DNA of 64,000 bases from Nemophila menziesii (taxonomy: Eukaryota; Streptophyta; Magnoliopsida; Boraginales; Hydrophyllaceae), in the NCBI GenBank assembly GCA_029959085.1, contig JARWIR010000027.1, forward strand, positions 1,488,001 through 1,552,000. The letters are read 5' to 3'. Every line of letters begins with the position of its first letter. Position 1 is the first letter of the stretch. The position numbers were made by a program, and so were the translations under genes. This document shows positions 23,283-36,940 of this stretch, piece by piece. Under the pieces are notes generated by a model that did not search any database, was not told the origin of the DNA, and saw only the letters and a list, made by a program, of their open reading frames with translations.

Positions 23283-23626
23283 TGTTATGACAAACCACCT
23301 CATGAACGATATATTAAAATAAAGACCACAAGAGATTTTACGTGGTTCGCTAGCGGAGAATCCGTTAACTACTTCCACGGCGGAAAAAAACTCGTTATTA
23401 CTTATGAGGAACAATTATAATGTTTTACCAAACAATTTTTTTCCTATTGGCCTCCTACCAAACCAATTTTTTTTTCGTATTGACATCTTACCAAACCAAT
23501 TTATTTCATGATCTATATTTGACTTGACCAAACCAATTTGTTTCCTAGTCTATATTTGACTTGTACCAAATCAATTGTTTCTTAATATATTAATTGTCTT
23601 CTTTGACAATAAAGTCATATTCAACA
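23283..23626 (-). repeat. 3' LTR of the copia element
   Basis: 344 bp. Compared with the 5' LTR it lacks about 60 bp around 23425, including the tatatagatcc TATA-like segment kept at 31147-31157. Confidence 0.85.
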
Positions 23627-23766
23627 AATCTCCACCTTTACTTGGATTCTAGTCAACAACAGCTGATCCTCTTCTCGTAAATAAAGTTACGTCTTCTCCG
23701 CACCTAATGTCTCTTGACACAGAGACTCACTGGACCACCCACCGGGTCTGACAGCCCCAAAAGGCT

Positions 23767-24693
23767 TCAATGGCTCAACATGTTGAACAAGTCCAAACAA
23801 TGTTGGGAATTTCTCTCCGGGATCGGCTTGGTGAACATATTCGCGGGGTTGCCAGCCGTCCCCACCTTCTTTACCTCGATCCTGCTCTCGTTTCTCAAAA
23901 AGTGATACCTGACATCTATATGCTTTGTTCTTTCATGATGAACCTGATGTTTAGTCAAACATATTGCACTCAAGCTATTGTAGTAGACTATCAATTGATC
24001 TTGATGTAGGCCTAGATTACGACCATCCCTTTAAGCCCAGATTCCCTCATTTGCTGCTTCCGTCAAAGCCATGTACTCCACTTCCGTGGTAGACAAAGTT
24101 ACCATCGGTTGTAGCGTCGCCTTCCAGCTCACAACAGATGCTCCTAGAGTAAACACATAACCGGTCATAGATCTCCTTCTATCAATATCACCTACATAGT
24201 CTAAATCTGAGAAACCAGCTACCAAAGCATCTTGATTGGCCCCATAGCATAGGACAATGTCTGACGTACCCTTAACGTACCTAAATATGCGTTTCAGTGC
24301 CTGCTAGTAATCCTTGCTTGGTTGAACCATGAAACGACTTACCACACTAATAGAAAATGCTATGTCTGGTCGAGTGCAAACCATAGCATACATCAAGCTT
24401 CTGACTGCGCTAGCATACGGAACCTTGGACATGTACTCCAACTCCTCCTCGGTCTGAACGGTGTACATTCCTAGCTTGTTGTTAGATTCCATAGGAGTAT
24501 CTATAGACTTGGATGATGACATCCCAAATCTACTCAAGATCTTCTTAATATATCCAGCCTGCGACAAGACAAGCTTTCTCTTCTTTCTATCTCTATAGAT
24601 CTCAACTCCTAGGATTTTACGAGCAATACCCAAATCATTAATCTCGAATTCCGCGCTGAGAGACCTCTTCAACGTCTGATTGTCATTCATATT
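23767..24693 (-). pseudogene. Copia RT C-terminal part and RNase H
   Basis: 24693-24304 carries the RT tail (FEINDLGIARKILGVEIYRD, later YASAVRSLMYAMVCTRPDIA). 24225-24031 and 23994-23767 carry RNase H (GFSDLDYVGDIDRRRSMTGY, TEVEYMALTEA, then the C-terminal HIDVRYHFLR and FTKPIPERN). Stops and frame changes separate the blocks. The upstream part of RT continues on the other side of the solo LTR at 24694-26223. Confidence 0.88.
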
Positions 24694-26223
24694 TGATGTC
24701 TCCTCATTTTTGATAGATTTATATTAGGATGAGACATCATTTTTAGTGATTTAGAAGTCATAATAGTCGATTTTCTTGAGAAATAGTACACTTTCCTATT
24801 TTGAGTCTTGATTTAGTAAAATAATATTTTTAGAGCATATTGGGTTTAATTATTTATTTAGTGTGAAGCTTTAAAGATAATTATGGAGATTAATTAGAAT
24901 CCAAGTCAAAGACTACAAGATATGGAAAGAGATAAGCATGGTAATTGGAGATAAAGGAAAGAAAAGCTAAAAACATGGAAAAGGAAAACCTGCCTTAATC
25001 CTGAATTTCTGCACCTACGACACAAATCAGCTTATATCTCAAAAACGGTGTGGAATTTGGAGAAACGATCAAGAGCAAAGTTGAAGATCGTTCCGAGATG
25101 ATGAATTTTCATACGCATCAAACTAATAAAATTGAAGCTTCTAGGACCAAAAGAAAAACGGGCCTGATTGCATGTTTTTAGGGTTACGAATTTGAGTTGG
25201 GCTTGGAGTCCATTACTTAACCTCTCCTTCAAGAAAAAGAATTAGGTCTTCTAAACACCTATAAATACACCCTTATATCACTTGTAAATCATCCTTGCCT
25301 CATAGTAATTAGTTCTTAAGGTTTTATTCTTCCAGTTTATTGTAAAGAGCAAGATGATGTCTTTCATTATTTCTTTTACTTTATTTCCTTGAGGTATGAA
25401 CTAAGCTTCCCATAGCTTGGGTTTTGCATCATGTATAATCTATGAATTCTAATTTCTTTCTATCTAAGTTTCTTTAGGAATTACATGTTTTAATCTGATA
25501 TTAGCTTCTTACCTTTATATTTGTTTATGTGTTTTGATTTATTGCCTGTCCTAGAACTGATCACTTTAGGTTTCTTAATAGTAATTAGATGGTCACCTTA
25601 GATGGGTGTCTAATTTTTGAAACACCACATAACGTCTAGTGTCGATATTAGTCTTGACAGCACTGATTCTAACTAGATAGTCATTAGGGTATGAATTAAT
25701 CACTATCACCATGTATGGAAATTGATTGCTTAGGGCCTTGGTAGCGCTTGATAACCCTATTTGAACCAGCCTCGTGGTGTGTCCGTAGCCCCCTTAGTCG
25801 CTCTCAATGTCTAAGGAATGGGAATTTAGAATCCTGACTAAGTATACAAGAGCTAATATTCTCCCTTATTAACTAGATTTAATAGAAAGAATTAGAAGGA
25901 TTAGTGCATACTAGCAAAACCTAAGCTATACTTCTCATCTCATATTCTTCGTATTTTATTTTTTTGTCTTTATTTTCTTAGTTTTAATTAGCTATTTTCG
26001 AATTCAATCTCTATTTATTTTCTGTCTTTTAAATAATTATTGCTTACTCGTTATTGCTTCCCATTCGACTAGCACACTAAGTCCCCGAGAACGAACTCAA
26101 CTTATCAACTAAAACTTGCATACGTCCTGTAATACTTGCAGTACTGTGCCTGTCTAGGGTGAGAGTGCGTAGTTTTCTAGAGTTAATTTTATCTTATTTT
26201 TTATCACACCCTAGGCGACACTT
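24694..26223 (+). mobile_element. Solo gypsy LTR A, inside copia RT
   Basis: TGATGTCTCC...GGCGACACTT, 1530 bp, flanked by the TSD ATATT (24689-24693, 26224-26228). Same family as 35131-36669 and 56818-58347. It carries a TATA-like ctataaatacaccc near 25259. No internal region is left, so it arose by LTR-LTR recombination. It splits the RT just after the catalytic region (YVDY where YVDD is expected). Confidence 0.93.
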
Positions 26224-26228
26224 ATATT

Positions 26229-28456
26229 CTGAGTTGCAACCAGAATATAATCCACATACAAAACTAGGTAGATGCGTGAATCACCTTGCAACAACTTATG
26301 ATACACACATCAATCATACTCACACTTCTAATAACCTATCTTCAGCATAAAGCTATCAAACCTCTTGTACCATTGCCTCGAAGACTGCTTAAGTCCATAC
26401 AAATATCTCTTTAACTTGCACACGTAGTCTTCTTTCCCAGGAAATTGATATCCTTCTGGCTGACTCGTGTATATCTCCTTTTCCAGCTCTCCATGTAAAA
26501 AGGCTGTTTTCACATCTAGCTTCTCAAGTTCAAAGTCCTGGTGTGCAACTATCGCTAGTAGAAACCTAATCGAAGTATGTCTGACCACTGGTGAGAAAAT
26601 CTCGTTGTAGTCAACTCCCTCTTTCTGAATGAAACCCCTTGCAACCAATCTTGCTTTATAGTTGACGCCTTCTGCAGCTGTAATTGCTTCCTTTCTTCTT
26701 CCTTTTTGCTAGCAATTGTACAAGCTCCCATGTCGAGTTCTTGCAAAGTGACTCCATCTCCTCTCCCATTGCAGTAATCCATTATGCTGACTCAGAACCT
26801 AAAATCGCATCCTTGTAGGTAGATGGCTCATCCTCCACCTCTTTGGACACCTGCAATGCATAACCCACCATATTGTCATTCACGAGCCATGATGGTGGCC
26901 TTGTTTCCCTTTTTGTGCAACTTGCAACAAGGCTTTGATGTACAAGTTCCGCTGGTGGTGATGCATCCTCAAATTCTTTTGCACCTTTCTCTTCTGTTTC
27001 TGGTGGCGGTGTTGGTGGCGTTTCAGATTCCTTAGGATTTGAATTTGTCTCCACCTTCTTCTCTACAACTCCAACCTCTATCTCCATGATATGCATCATC
27101 GAACTCTCATGAAAGACTACACTTCTGCTAAGTATAATCTTGTTGTCCAACATGATTTTGTACCCCTTCACCCCTATGCCATAGCCCAAGAAAACTCCCT
27201 TCTTTTCCCCTTGTTCTAACTTTCCATCATCATGTGATAATAGGCAACACAACCAAATACCCTCATCTTTGAGTAATCTGCAGCCTTTCCAGACCACACA
27301 TCCAAATGTTTCTTAAATCCATTGCCTGAGTGAGGGCTCCGATTTATGAGATAACATGCCATAGCAACTTCCTCTCCCCACAAACGCCTAGCAAGACCTG
27401 CATTCAAAAGCATACATCGTGCCTTCGCTAAAAGTGTTTGATTCATCCTTTCAGCTACACCATTCTGTTGTGGTGTATGTCAAACCGTGTGATGGCGAGC
27501 AATACCATGATCCTTGCAGAAATCACCAAACTCTGATGAACAAAACTCCAAGCCGTTGTCCATGGGCAGCCTCTTCACCTTCTTCCCTGCCTGATTCTCT
27601 ACAAGTGTTTCCACTCCTTGAATTTGCCAAATGCGTCACTCTTATTCTTCATCACAAATATCCAAGTCATCCTAGAATTGTCGTCAATGATACACAAAAA
27701 ATACCTGTGACCGCCCAATGACTCAACTCGAGATGGACCCCAGCAATCCGAATGAATGTAAACCAAAGTGCCTTTCGATCTGTGAATAGCTTTTGGGAAC
27801 TTGCTACGTTGTAGTTTCCCATACACGCATTGCTCACAAAACCCTAGGCTCTTAGGTGTTTCCCAGCGAGATAACCTTTCTTGTGAAGTTCCTGCATCCC
27901 ACATTCACTCATATGACCGAGCCGAATATGCCATAGCTTGGTTTGATCAGATTCCTGAAACTCGGCCGAAGCAACTCTAGCAGAACCTGTGACCGTCTAA
28001 CCTTGTATTACATACAAAGTCCCCTCTTTGACCCCCTTGAAAATTACCTTCGAACCCTTGCAGACCTGTAAATCTTCACCTTCACCCTTGAAACTAAATC
28101 CCTTGCTGTCGAGTAGACTCAAAGAAATCAGATTCTTTGTGACAAGTGGTACATGTCTTACATCCTTCAAAGTGCATAACTTCCCCTCATCTGTCTTGAA
28201 CCTAACTGAACTGTTTTCGATCACCTTACACACATCTCCGTTTGCCATATAGACACTCCCTCCATCTATGCAGTTGTATGTCAAAAATAGCTCCTTGTTA
28301 GAGAAAATATGATAGGAAGCCCCAGAGTCAAGAACCCACATATCGGTTGATGCGTGACATTATCCCCCATAAGAATATAATCATCCATGGATGAATTTCC
28401 TTTTTCCACCACGGTTGCAGATCCGTTCTGCCCCTGTTGCGCTCGTTTAGGACAAT
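26229..28456 (-). pseudogene. Copia protease, integrase and RT N-terminal part
   Basis: 28341-27997 is the aspartic protease (VLDSGASYHIFS). 27990-27599 holds the GAG-pre-integrase (LWHIRLGHMSE, CEQCVYGK) and the start of the integrase core (IDDNSRMTWIFVMKNKSDAF). 27446-26782 has the integrase C-terminal part (CYLINRSPHSG, VFGCVAYYH). 26648-26328 is RT (GVDYNEIFSPVVRHTSIRFL, FLHGELEKEIY, LYGLKQSSRQWYKRFDSF), with the YVDY box just before the solo LTR. At least five frameshifts or stops are visible. Confidence 0.9.
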
Positions 28457-30218
28457 TGATGTCTCCCTATTTGTTCTAATTCTTAGCCCATTGGAGACAT
28501 CCTTTTAGGTGAATAAATGAGTTATTTGATAGACTTTTAGGCTTAATTGATCATATTACACTTTCTCCCCTTGGAAATTAACTATTTGCAGAATCTGAGC
28601 TTTTGTGCCTAAATTTGACTATTTTAATGCAAAGTTAATCTGTTCTTGAATTTCATGAAAGACCAATCCAAGGAGAAAAAGTGAGAATAAAGTCTTAGTG
28701 TATTTTAGAATGTTAGGAAATGATTTCTAGTCGAGTTTCTATTTTAAGAGTACACTTTCCTATTTTGATTTCTTGATTTCTTGATTTATTCTTTTTAAGC
28801 ATATGCGTAGTAATTATTTATTTAATGTGAAGTTTTAAAAGATAAATGGTAATTACTTAGAGACCAAGTCAAGATAAAGATGAAAGGAAAGAAGATTTAC
28901 ATGGAAATAAGAAGATTTAGGAAAGATTTATTCAAAGGAGGAAAAGATAAAGCTGCCTTTTGAAATCTGAAAATCCAGCCACGTTTTAGAGATTAAATCA
29001 TAATAAAAGATTGGCATGGATTCTGGACGAATGGTCTGCACCAATAGAAATAGCTTTCCAAGACAAGCAGTTTCATATATTGGAACTTCTCAAACGGATA
29101 AGTATTGAAAAAGATATGACCAAATCAAATCAGCATAATCTTATCTTTTAGAGTTACGAATTTGAGAGTCCTTGACTTGTCTTCCACTCCAAGCAATTTC
29201 GACCTAGGGTCTTCCAACACCTATAAATACACCCCTTAGACCTCATTATTCAGCACCTCTCACAATTCATTCAATATATACATCCTTAGAGAGAGCGTCA
29301 AGAGGCGGAAGCAAGAGCAGAAGCTGGAGACTGTCTATATCTCCAACAACAGTTCAAGCCAATTCCTCTATCTAGGTTCTTAATTTATTTCTGTTATTAG
29401 GAACATGTATATTATTAATTTTCTTATTGTTTTTACTTTCAATATGAGCTAAACCTTAATTACTTGAGAATCGTAATGGGATGAACCCTAATTTGTTTAA
29501 TTCATGTATGTCAATTTGGGATTAGTTTCTAGTTTAATTTGAATTAGGTATTTCATATTGTTTCTTATTTTATATTAATTTCACTATCAATGAATTAGCT
29601 AATCGGAGATAGGTCATAGTAATTAAGCTATTCACTTTGGTGGGGAAGTGATCGCCTTGACGGGGGGTTTAATTACTGAACTAGATAATAAACGTAAGGT
29701 AGAAATTATTGATCCTGACGGACTTAGTTAACCTTATAGCCAATTGTGTAAACTAGTATTCATTGGAAGGGATTATAATCGCCCTGACGGGGTTTGTAAC
29801 ACCTAAGAATAGCTCCTAGGTCCACCCTGACGGGGGCTAGGAGATTATAGAGTCCCGACTAATATATAAATATCAGTTCTGCCCTTAACGAAAGCATTAA
29901 TTAGGTAAGTTTAGGTGATTCCCTAGCGAGACTCAAGTATAGCTCATATTTGCATCTAGTCCTTTAGTATTTATTTTCAGTAATTTATTTTCTTTGCATC
30001 CAGTAGTTTAATAACTCGAAACCAAATAAATATCTTTCATATTTTCTTTTCTGTAATTGCAATTATTACAATTTATCTACTGAACACTTGGGTTATACCA
30101 GTCCAATCCCTGAGAACGAATACGACTTATCGGAGTATTACTTGGACAACCGTACACTTGCGGTAATTGTGGTTCCTTTACTTTCGTACTTAATTTAATA
30201 ACACACCAGGACCCACCA
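28457..30218 (+). mobile_element. Solo gypsy LTR D1, inside copia gag
   Basis: TGATGTCTCC...GGACCCACCA, 1762 bp, flanked by the perfect TSD ACAAT (28452-28456, 30219-30223). It belongs to the same subfamily as the LTRs at 41426-43167 and 47070-48827. It carries a TATA-like ctataaatacacccc near 29221. It interrupts gag directly at the last cysteine of the zinc knuckle. Confidence 0.95.
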
Positions 30219-30917
30219 ACAATCTATCTTCCAATGCCCCTTTTCCTTGCACCAAGCACATTTATCCTTAGGTAACTTAGAGCCTGCAAATTTATTCTTA
30301 CTCTTATTACCTTTCTTGCCTCCTCCTGTCGCCATCAATCCGGAAGCATGGTCTTCTGTATTTGTGTCTGCGCCCTTGTGGCGCAATTCCCTGGAATGGA
30401 GAGCAGATCTCACCTCTTCTAGAGTTATGTTTTCCTTATTCATGATAAAAGACTGCACGAAGTTCTCATATGATGGAGGTAACAAGACTAACAATATAAA
30501 TGTTGCATCCTCATCCTTCACCTTCTCATCAATACTACGCAAATCTAGAAGAATTGTATTTAATTGATCAAGGTGATCCTTGAGAACCGTACCTTCTGTC
30601 ATCCATAGACTGAACAATCGTTGCTTTAACATCAACTTGCTGGTGAGTGACTTCGTCATGTAGAGACTCTCCAACTTGAGCCATAAAGCTGCTGTCATTG
30701 TCTGATTTGCGACCTCTGTGATAACGTCATCTGATAGGCATAACATAATTGTCGAGTGTGTCTTCTCCTTTATCAACCTGTACTCCATCGAAATATCCAC
30801 GCCTCCCTTGTATGTGGCCAAAGGCGTCCAGGTGCCTTGCGACTTTAATAGGGCACACATCTTGATCCTCCGCAGACTGAAGTTGTTCCCTCCTGTAAAT
30901 CTATCGATCTTCAACAT
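30219..30917 (-). CDS. Copia gag (UBN2-type) with zinc knuckle, cut by a solo LTR
   Basis: Capsid/nucleocapsid polyprotein of the copia element. The frame is intact from MLKIDRFTGGNNF (30917) to the zinc knuckle CAWCKEKGHWKIDC (CX2CX4HX4C) ending at the insertion point, about 230 codons. The UBN2-like core is visible (LWLKLESLYMTKSLTSKLML, LPPSYENFVQSF, LEEVRSALHSRELR). The normal continuation (CPKRAQQGQNG) lies beyond the solo LTR at 28456. This is the best-preserved part of the element. It is not expected to be functional on its own. Confidence 0.85.
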
Positions 30918-30956
30918 CGATCCGGATATCGTTATTGATAGAATTCACCAACTATT

Positions 30957-30968
30957 GCTCTGATACCA
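30957..30968 (-). promoter_or_regulatory. Primer-binding site of the copia element
   Basis: Minus strand TGGTATCAGAGC, complementary to the 3' end of initiator methionine tRNA, three bases from the end of the 5' LTR. Diagnostic for plant copia elements and fixes the orientation. Confidence 0.92.
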
Positions 30969-30971
30969 GTT

Positions 30972-31343
30972 TGTTATGACAAACCACCTCACGAACGATA
31001 TATTAAAATGAAGATCACAAGAGATTTTACGTGGTTCGCTAACGGAGAATCTGTTAACTACTTTTACGGCGTAAAAGAACTCTTTATTACTTAAGAGGAA
31101 CAATTACAATGTTTGTACACAAATTATAGAACCCAAGGAATCCTTTATATAGATCCTAAAAGACCTTATCAAATCAATTTGTTTTCTATTGGCCTCTTAC
31201 CAAACCAATTTGTTTCCTATTGGCTTCTTACCAAATGAATTTGTTTCCTAATCTATTTGAATCTTACCAAATCAATTTGTTTCTAGTCTAGATTTGACTT
31301 GTACCAGATCAATTTGTTTTTTAATATATTAATTGTCTTCTTT
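30972..31343 (-). repeat. 5' LTR of the copia element (main part, split)
   Basis: Homologous to 23283-23626. It is interrupted by LINE-1 at 31344; the next piece is 40917-40936, then LINE-2, and the final two bases are 56017-56018. It retains a TATA-like tatatagatcc at 31147-31157 on the plus strand. Confidence 0.9.
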
Positions 31344-31457
31344 TTTTTGCGTTGGGTAAACGGTTGTATTAAAAGAAAAAATGTACACTATACAAAGGAG
31401 TTGCCTACTTAGACCCAAAAGCTTAAGGTAGCAACAAAGAAACAAAATACAACTAAC

Positions 31458-34400
31458 TCATACTAAACTAATACAAGCTAGTTTCCCACTCTCATCCATA
31501 AAGGAATGACGAGGAAATAAGAAAAATAAAATGGAAAATACACACCATTTGATTTCCTTGGTAACCGTTTCTCGTGTCATCGAATTACCTCTCATAGCTA
31601 GGTGATTTCTCGCTTTCCAAATGCAATAAACGGTTGCTCCAAACCCGATTCTCCATGCTTTTCTCCTCCAATTTTCTCTAGCTTTAAACTTTTTAAGCCA
31701 TTTCAAAGCACTAAGAATCGTATTCATCTCCTTATTTAATCCTAGCCATGATTTAATCTCATCCCAAATTGACCTTGCATAAGAACAATCAAAATAGAGA
31801 TGTTTATTCGATTCGAAATCTTCCCCACACAACTCACAAAGCGAATCTAGCTCCATATAAGTAATTCTATCCTTCGTTTTAAGTCTTTCCCTCAATGCCA
31901 TCCAAACAATAATAGCATGCTTAGGAAACACACTCGAGTCCCAAATAATATTAGCCCAAGGCTTCACAAAAGTTTTTCGATGAAATAAATCATATGGTTT
32001 TTTATATATATCATAAAACTCTTTACTAGATACCTCATACGTTGGTGACTCACATTTACGGATGAAACCACAAAGCCAAGATCTTTTCTCTTCCTTCTTC
32101 TCCTTAAGACCCTCGCATAATTTCTTTTTGCTCCCAAACATTTTTCAAAAGAGGGGAATTACTCTTTTTAGGATGCCATTCCCAAAAACCACAAGCATTA
32201 AAATACTCCCCATGAATCCACCTAATCCAAAGCGAGTCTTTTTTATCAACAATTTTCCAAAGTATTTTCAAAAGTAATGCTTTGTTCCACGCTTCTAAAT
32301 CTTTTAATCCAATTCCACATTCTTCTTTCGGCACACATATCTTTTTTCAACTAACTTGGGGTGGTTTATTATCCCAATAAAAATTACGGCAAATGCTAAT
32401 GATTCGATCTTTAACTCCAACCGGGACCGGAAAACTAGTAAACCAAAAACATATCACCCCTTGAAGAATCGATCTTATAAGTTCTAATCTTCCCGCAAAG
32501 GAGAGTGAGGAAGCTCTCCAACTTCTTACACAACCTTTCAATTTTTCAAAAAGAGGTTTATAATCTCTTGATAATAAGATGGATGAACCAAGCGGGACCC
32601 CTAGGTAGCGAAAAGGCATGACCCCTTTCTCGAATTGTGTTGCCTCTATCTCATTTACTAAATCGTCATTTGAGACACCAAAATAAAAATATATCTGATT
32701 TGTCAACATTTTATCGAAGCCCCGAACAATCTCCAAACAATTTTAGACTATCCATGAGAATTTTTATCGCACCTTTATCACCCTTTGAAAGAAGCATTAA
32801 ATCGTCCGCAAAAGCTAAGTGAGTAATTTTTTCCTTATCACATTTCGGATGATAATTAAAATTAACGCTTGTATTTTTCTTGAGGAGCCTAGAAAAATAT
32901 TCAAGACAAAGAATAAATAGATAAGAGAAAATAGGGTCACCTTGTCTTAAACCTTTTTCGCCTTTAAAGAAACATTGTGTTTCACCATTTATAGTCACCG
33001 AATAATAAGGATATGAGACACAAGTCATAATCCAATTAGCAAATTTTTCCGGAAAATTTAATCCCTTTAAAACCTCGTGAAGAAATTCCCAAGATATCGA
33101 ATCATTTGCCTTTCTAAAGTCAACCTTTATCGTGCATCTCGAGGAGCTACTTTGATTGTTGTAACCCCTTAAAAGCTCTTGCATTAAGTGTATACTCTCA
33201 ACCATAGATCGCCCCTCCACAAATGCATTTTGAGCTTTATCTACTAGATTATTTAAACATGGTTTTAAACGCTCCGCCATTATCATAGTTATTGCTTTAT
33301 AAACCACATTACAACAAGAAATGGGGCTTAAATGATCAACACACTTTGGATCGTCAATCTTTGGAATCAAAACAATTATCGTGGTATTTAATTGACGAAG
33401 CAAAAAACCCGAATAAAAAATTCACGTACCGCTAAAATGACATCTTCCACAATAATATCCCACGAACGCTTGAAAAAAAGAGATGAAAATCCATTGGGTC
33501 CAAGCGCTTTATCATTTTCTATTTTAAAAATAGCCTCTTTAATCTCTATATCGGTTATTTCTCGACACAATTCTTCACCTTGCTCAATGGAAAGTTTATT
33601 TCCATAATCAAACACACCGGGATTTACTTGTGTTATAGTATCCTTAACTCCAAATAAGTCTTGAAAATAAATAAGAAAAGCTTCATAGACCCTGGCCTTA
33701 GAATGTGATAATTCTCCATTTGCACACAAGATATTAGGTATAAAGCGTTTTCTTTGTTATTACTCTTCATAAGCCCATGAAACATTTTAGTACATCTATC
33801 ACTCTTGAGAGAATAACCAAGCTTAGCCTTTTGTTTAAGAAAACTGATCTCGGCTTTCTCGAGAGTTCTCGCCTTATTTTGGAGCTCAACTAAATCATCA
33901 AAGCTAGAATTATTAGATAAGTTTTTTTGAAAATGTACCTCGGCCTTTTCAAGATCCTCCTCTGCTTTCTTAGCTCTTGCGGAAATATGAGAAAAATGAT
34001 TCTTATTAAGCTTCCGCATATCGAATTTTAACGCTTTAAGTTTTTGGCAAAGAATATATTGTTAAGTACCCGAAACAAGGGTCTTATTCCATCTATCTTC
34101 CACCGTTGAATTATAACTTTCATGCTCCACCCACATATTAAAGAACCGGAACGGAACTACTCTTGTAATATTTTGTAAAAAAATAGTTACCACACCGGCG
34201 AATGATTGGATACACTTGATTTAGGTAAGAATTCCGCTTGAATATAGTGATTGGATTCATCCAGTTTTTCGGTTTCCCAAAGCACGATCAATCTTACTTA
34301 GGACATGGTTATTGTCCCATGTAAAGAATTGTCCGGTAAATTGTATGTCTTCAAGGCCTAAAATATTACAACAATCCGCAAAATCCTCAAAATCTCCAAT

Positions 34401-34870
34401 CGTTGCATTTTGCCCTCTTATTTTTTTATTCGAAGATAGGATACTATTAAAATCTCCCAAAAGGAGCCATGAATCATCAAAAGTAGCGGAAATATCAATA
34501 AGATTTTTCCACAAGTTTTTCTCAAGTTCTTATCATTTAAGCCATAGATAAAAGATGTGTACAAGTTTTGGGAAGTTACCTTACATACGATTTTACAATG
34601 AATTGCTTGAGATTTTCTCTCAATAACCTCAATTTCTACTTTATCCGAGTCCCATACTACTAGAATCCTACCATGTTCGATAAGATCAAAATTATTTACA
34701 CTTTTCAACCCTCGAAGCATACTATTCATAAAATAATCAACTTGAATCGTATTACTTTTTGTTTCTACAATACCAAGAACATCAATATTCTTCCTCTTTA
34801 TAAGATCCGTAACTCCTCGCCTCTTATGGGTTGAGACGAAACCCCTAGTATTCCAAGTCGTGATTATCAT
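31458..34870 (-). pseudogene. LINE-1 ORF2: endonuclease and reverse transcriptase, decayed
   Basis: Order on the minus strand: apurinic-type endonuclease (ITTWNTRG at 34870, VLGIVETKSN, WLLLGDFNSI, FFTWDNN), a linker (MRKLNKNHFSHISARAKKAE), RT (NDKALGPNGFSSLFFK, VEGRSMVESIHLMQELLRGY, KGLRQGDP, catalytic FADDLMLL near 32800, FRYLGVPLG) and zf-RVT (DRITYMELDSLCELCGEDFE, HLYFDCSYARSIW) ending at 31458. The start is taken at ATG 34870, since the longer frame to 34879 begins at GTG. Frameshifts near 34500, 34250, 33700, 33400, 32720, 32340 and 32130 break it. Confidence 0.9.
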
Positions 34871-35130
34871 TAAGAACACTTGGTGGGTTTCCCCATATTT
34901 TTGCTTTTTAGCTTCGCACTTCTAGCCTTCCAATATTGTTTCTTTTGAAACTAGCTTCACGCTTTTTCGTTTTTTACTAACAACCATCTCAAAAGGATTC
35001 TCCTTTATATCCTCAATCACTTTTTCTACCTCATCTACATGTTTCGCCACTTCTAGTCCCGTGAAAACAACCATAACGCCGGATTTAGAATTTGAGCCTA
35101 CTTGGAAAGCACAAACTTCACTACTACTAT

Positions 35131-36669
35131 TGATGTCTCCTCATTTGTGATAGATTTATGTTAGGATGAGACATCATTTTTAGTGTTTTAGAAGTCAATA
35201 ATGTCGATTTTCTTGAGTTTTAGTGCACTTTCCTATTTTGAGTCTTGATTTGTAGAAATAATATTTTTAGAGCATATTGGGTTTAATTGTTTATTTAGTG
35301 TGTAGCTTTAAAGATAATTATGGAGCTTAATTAGAGTCTAAGTCAAAGACAACAACTTATGGAAAGAGAATTGCATGGTAATTGGAGATAAGGAAATAAA
35401 AGCTAAAAAGATGGAAAAGGAAAAGCTGCCTAAATCTGGGATTCTGCATACACGTCCAAAGGTGTGGGATTTTACCTAAGAAATAGGCCGAATTTGGAGA
35501 TTTCCTTATTTTGGGTCAAGATAATTCTGTTGCGATTCTTTTGGTATCTTATGGAGCAAAATCCGACCAATAACGAAGAAGATATGCTCAAAACGGTGCA
35601 GCAGTGTTTATCTTTATTTCCATACGAATTTGAGTTGGGCTAGAAGTCCAATAACTTACATCTTCCTCAATAAAAATAATTAGGTCTTCTAAACACCTAT
35701 AAATACACCCTTATATCACTTGTAAATCATCCTTACTTAGTTGAAAACCTTATAATTAATTCTTAGTCATTGTAGAGAGCACGATGATGTCTTTTGTAAT
35801 TTCTTTTAGTTTATTTCCTTCAGGTATGAACTAAACCTCCCATAGCTTGGGTTTTTCATATGTATAATCTATGAATTCTAATTCTTCTATCTAAGTTTCT
35901 TTGGGAATTATATGTTTTAATCTGATATTAGCTACTTACTTTATATTTGCTTATGTGTTTTGATTTATTGTCTTTCCTAGAACTGATCACTTTAGGATTG
36001 TTTTAATAGTAGTTAGATGGTCTCCTTGACAGGGTGTTTAACTATTGAACCACCACATAATGTCTAGTGTCGATAGCAGTTCTGATAAAACATACTTCTA
36101 ACTAGATAGTCATTAGGGTTTGTTTTAATCACCATATCACCAATTTATTGTAGTGTGCTGGATAGGGCCTTAGTGGCGTTTGATAACCCTATTTGAGTCC
36201 TCGTCTTGGTTGTGCCGTAGCCCCCTTAGTCGCTCTCAAGGTCTAAGATTGGGGAATTTAGAATCCTGACTAAGTATACCAAGAGGCAAGAGCTAATATT
36301 CTCCCTTATGAACTAGATCTATAGATAGAATTAGAAGGATTAGTGCATACTAGCAAAGCCTAAGCTATACTTCTCATCTCATATTCTTAATCTTTTACTT
36401 TATTGTCTTTATTTTCCTAGTTTTAATTAGTTTTAGTTCTTAATCTCGAAAATCTATTTGCTTTATTTTCTGTCTTCTAATTATTTACTTTTACTCGTTA
36501 TCTCTACCTACGCGATTAACACACTTAAGTCCCTGAGAACGAACTCTACTTATCATTAAAACTTGCATACGTCCTGTAATACTTGTAGTACTGTGCCTGT
36601 CTAGGGTGGGAGTGCGTAGTTTTCCATACTTAATTTGATCTTATTTTTATCACACCCTAGGCGACACCA
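35131..36669 (+). mobile_element. Solo gypsy LTR B, inside LINE-1 ORF1
   Basis: TGATGTCTCC...GGCGACACCA, 1539 bp, with the perfect TSD ACTAT (35126-35130, 36670-36674). Same subfamily as LTR A and the LTR at 56818-58347. No internal sequence. Confidence 0.95.
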
Positions 36670-36940
36670 ACTATCAAGTTCCGGGACCACATTTAGATCT
36701 AGCAACTTTTCTCGATCCCTTTGCTCTTTCTCAAGCTCACGAACTGTTGTTTGTTTGTGCTGCAGAAATCCAGAAGTTTTTCCCAAATCTGTTGCGGAAA
36801 TCCGGAAGTTTTCTCACTGTTGTTTATTTCCTATTCATATCTAAATTGGCATGCTACAGTTTTATTTTTCTGCATGAGCTGGACCGTGGTATGTGATTGC
36901 CTCAAATCCGTGTTGTCCTTATGTTCTGCAGTGATAACTT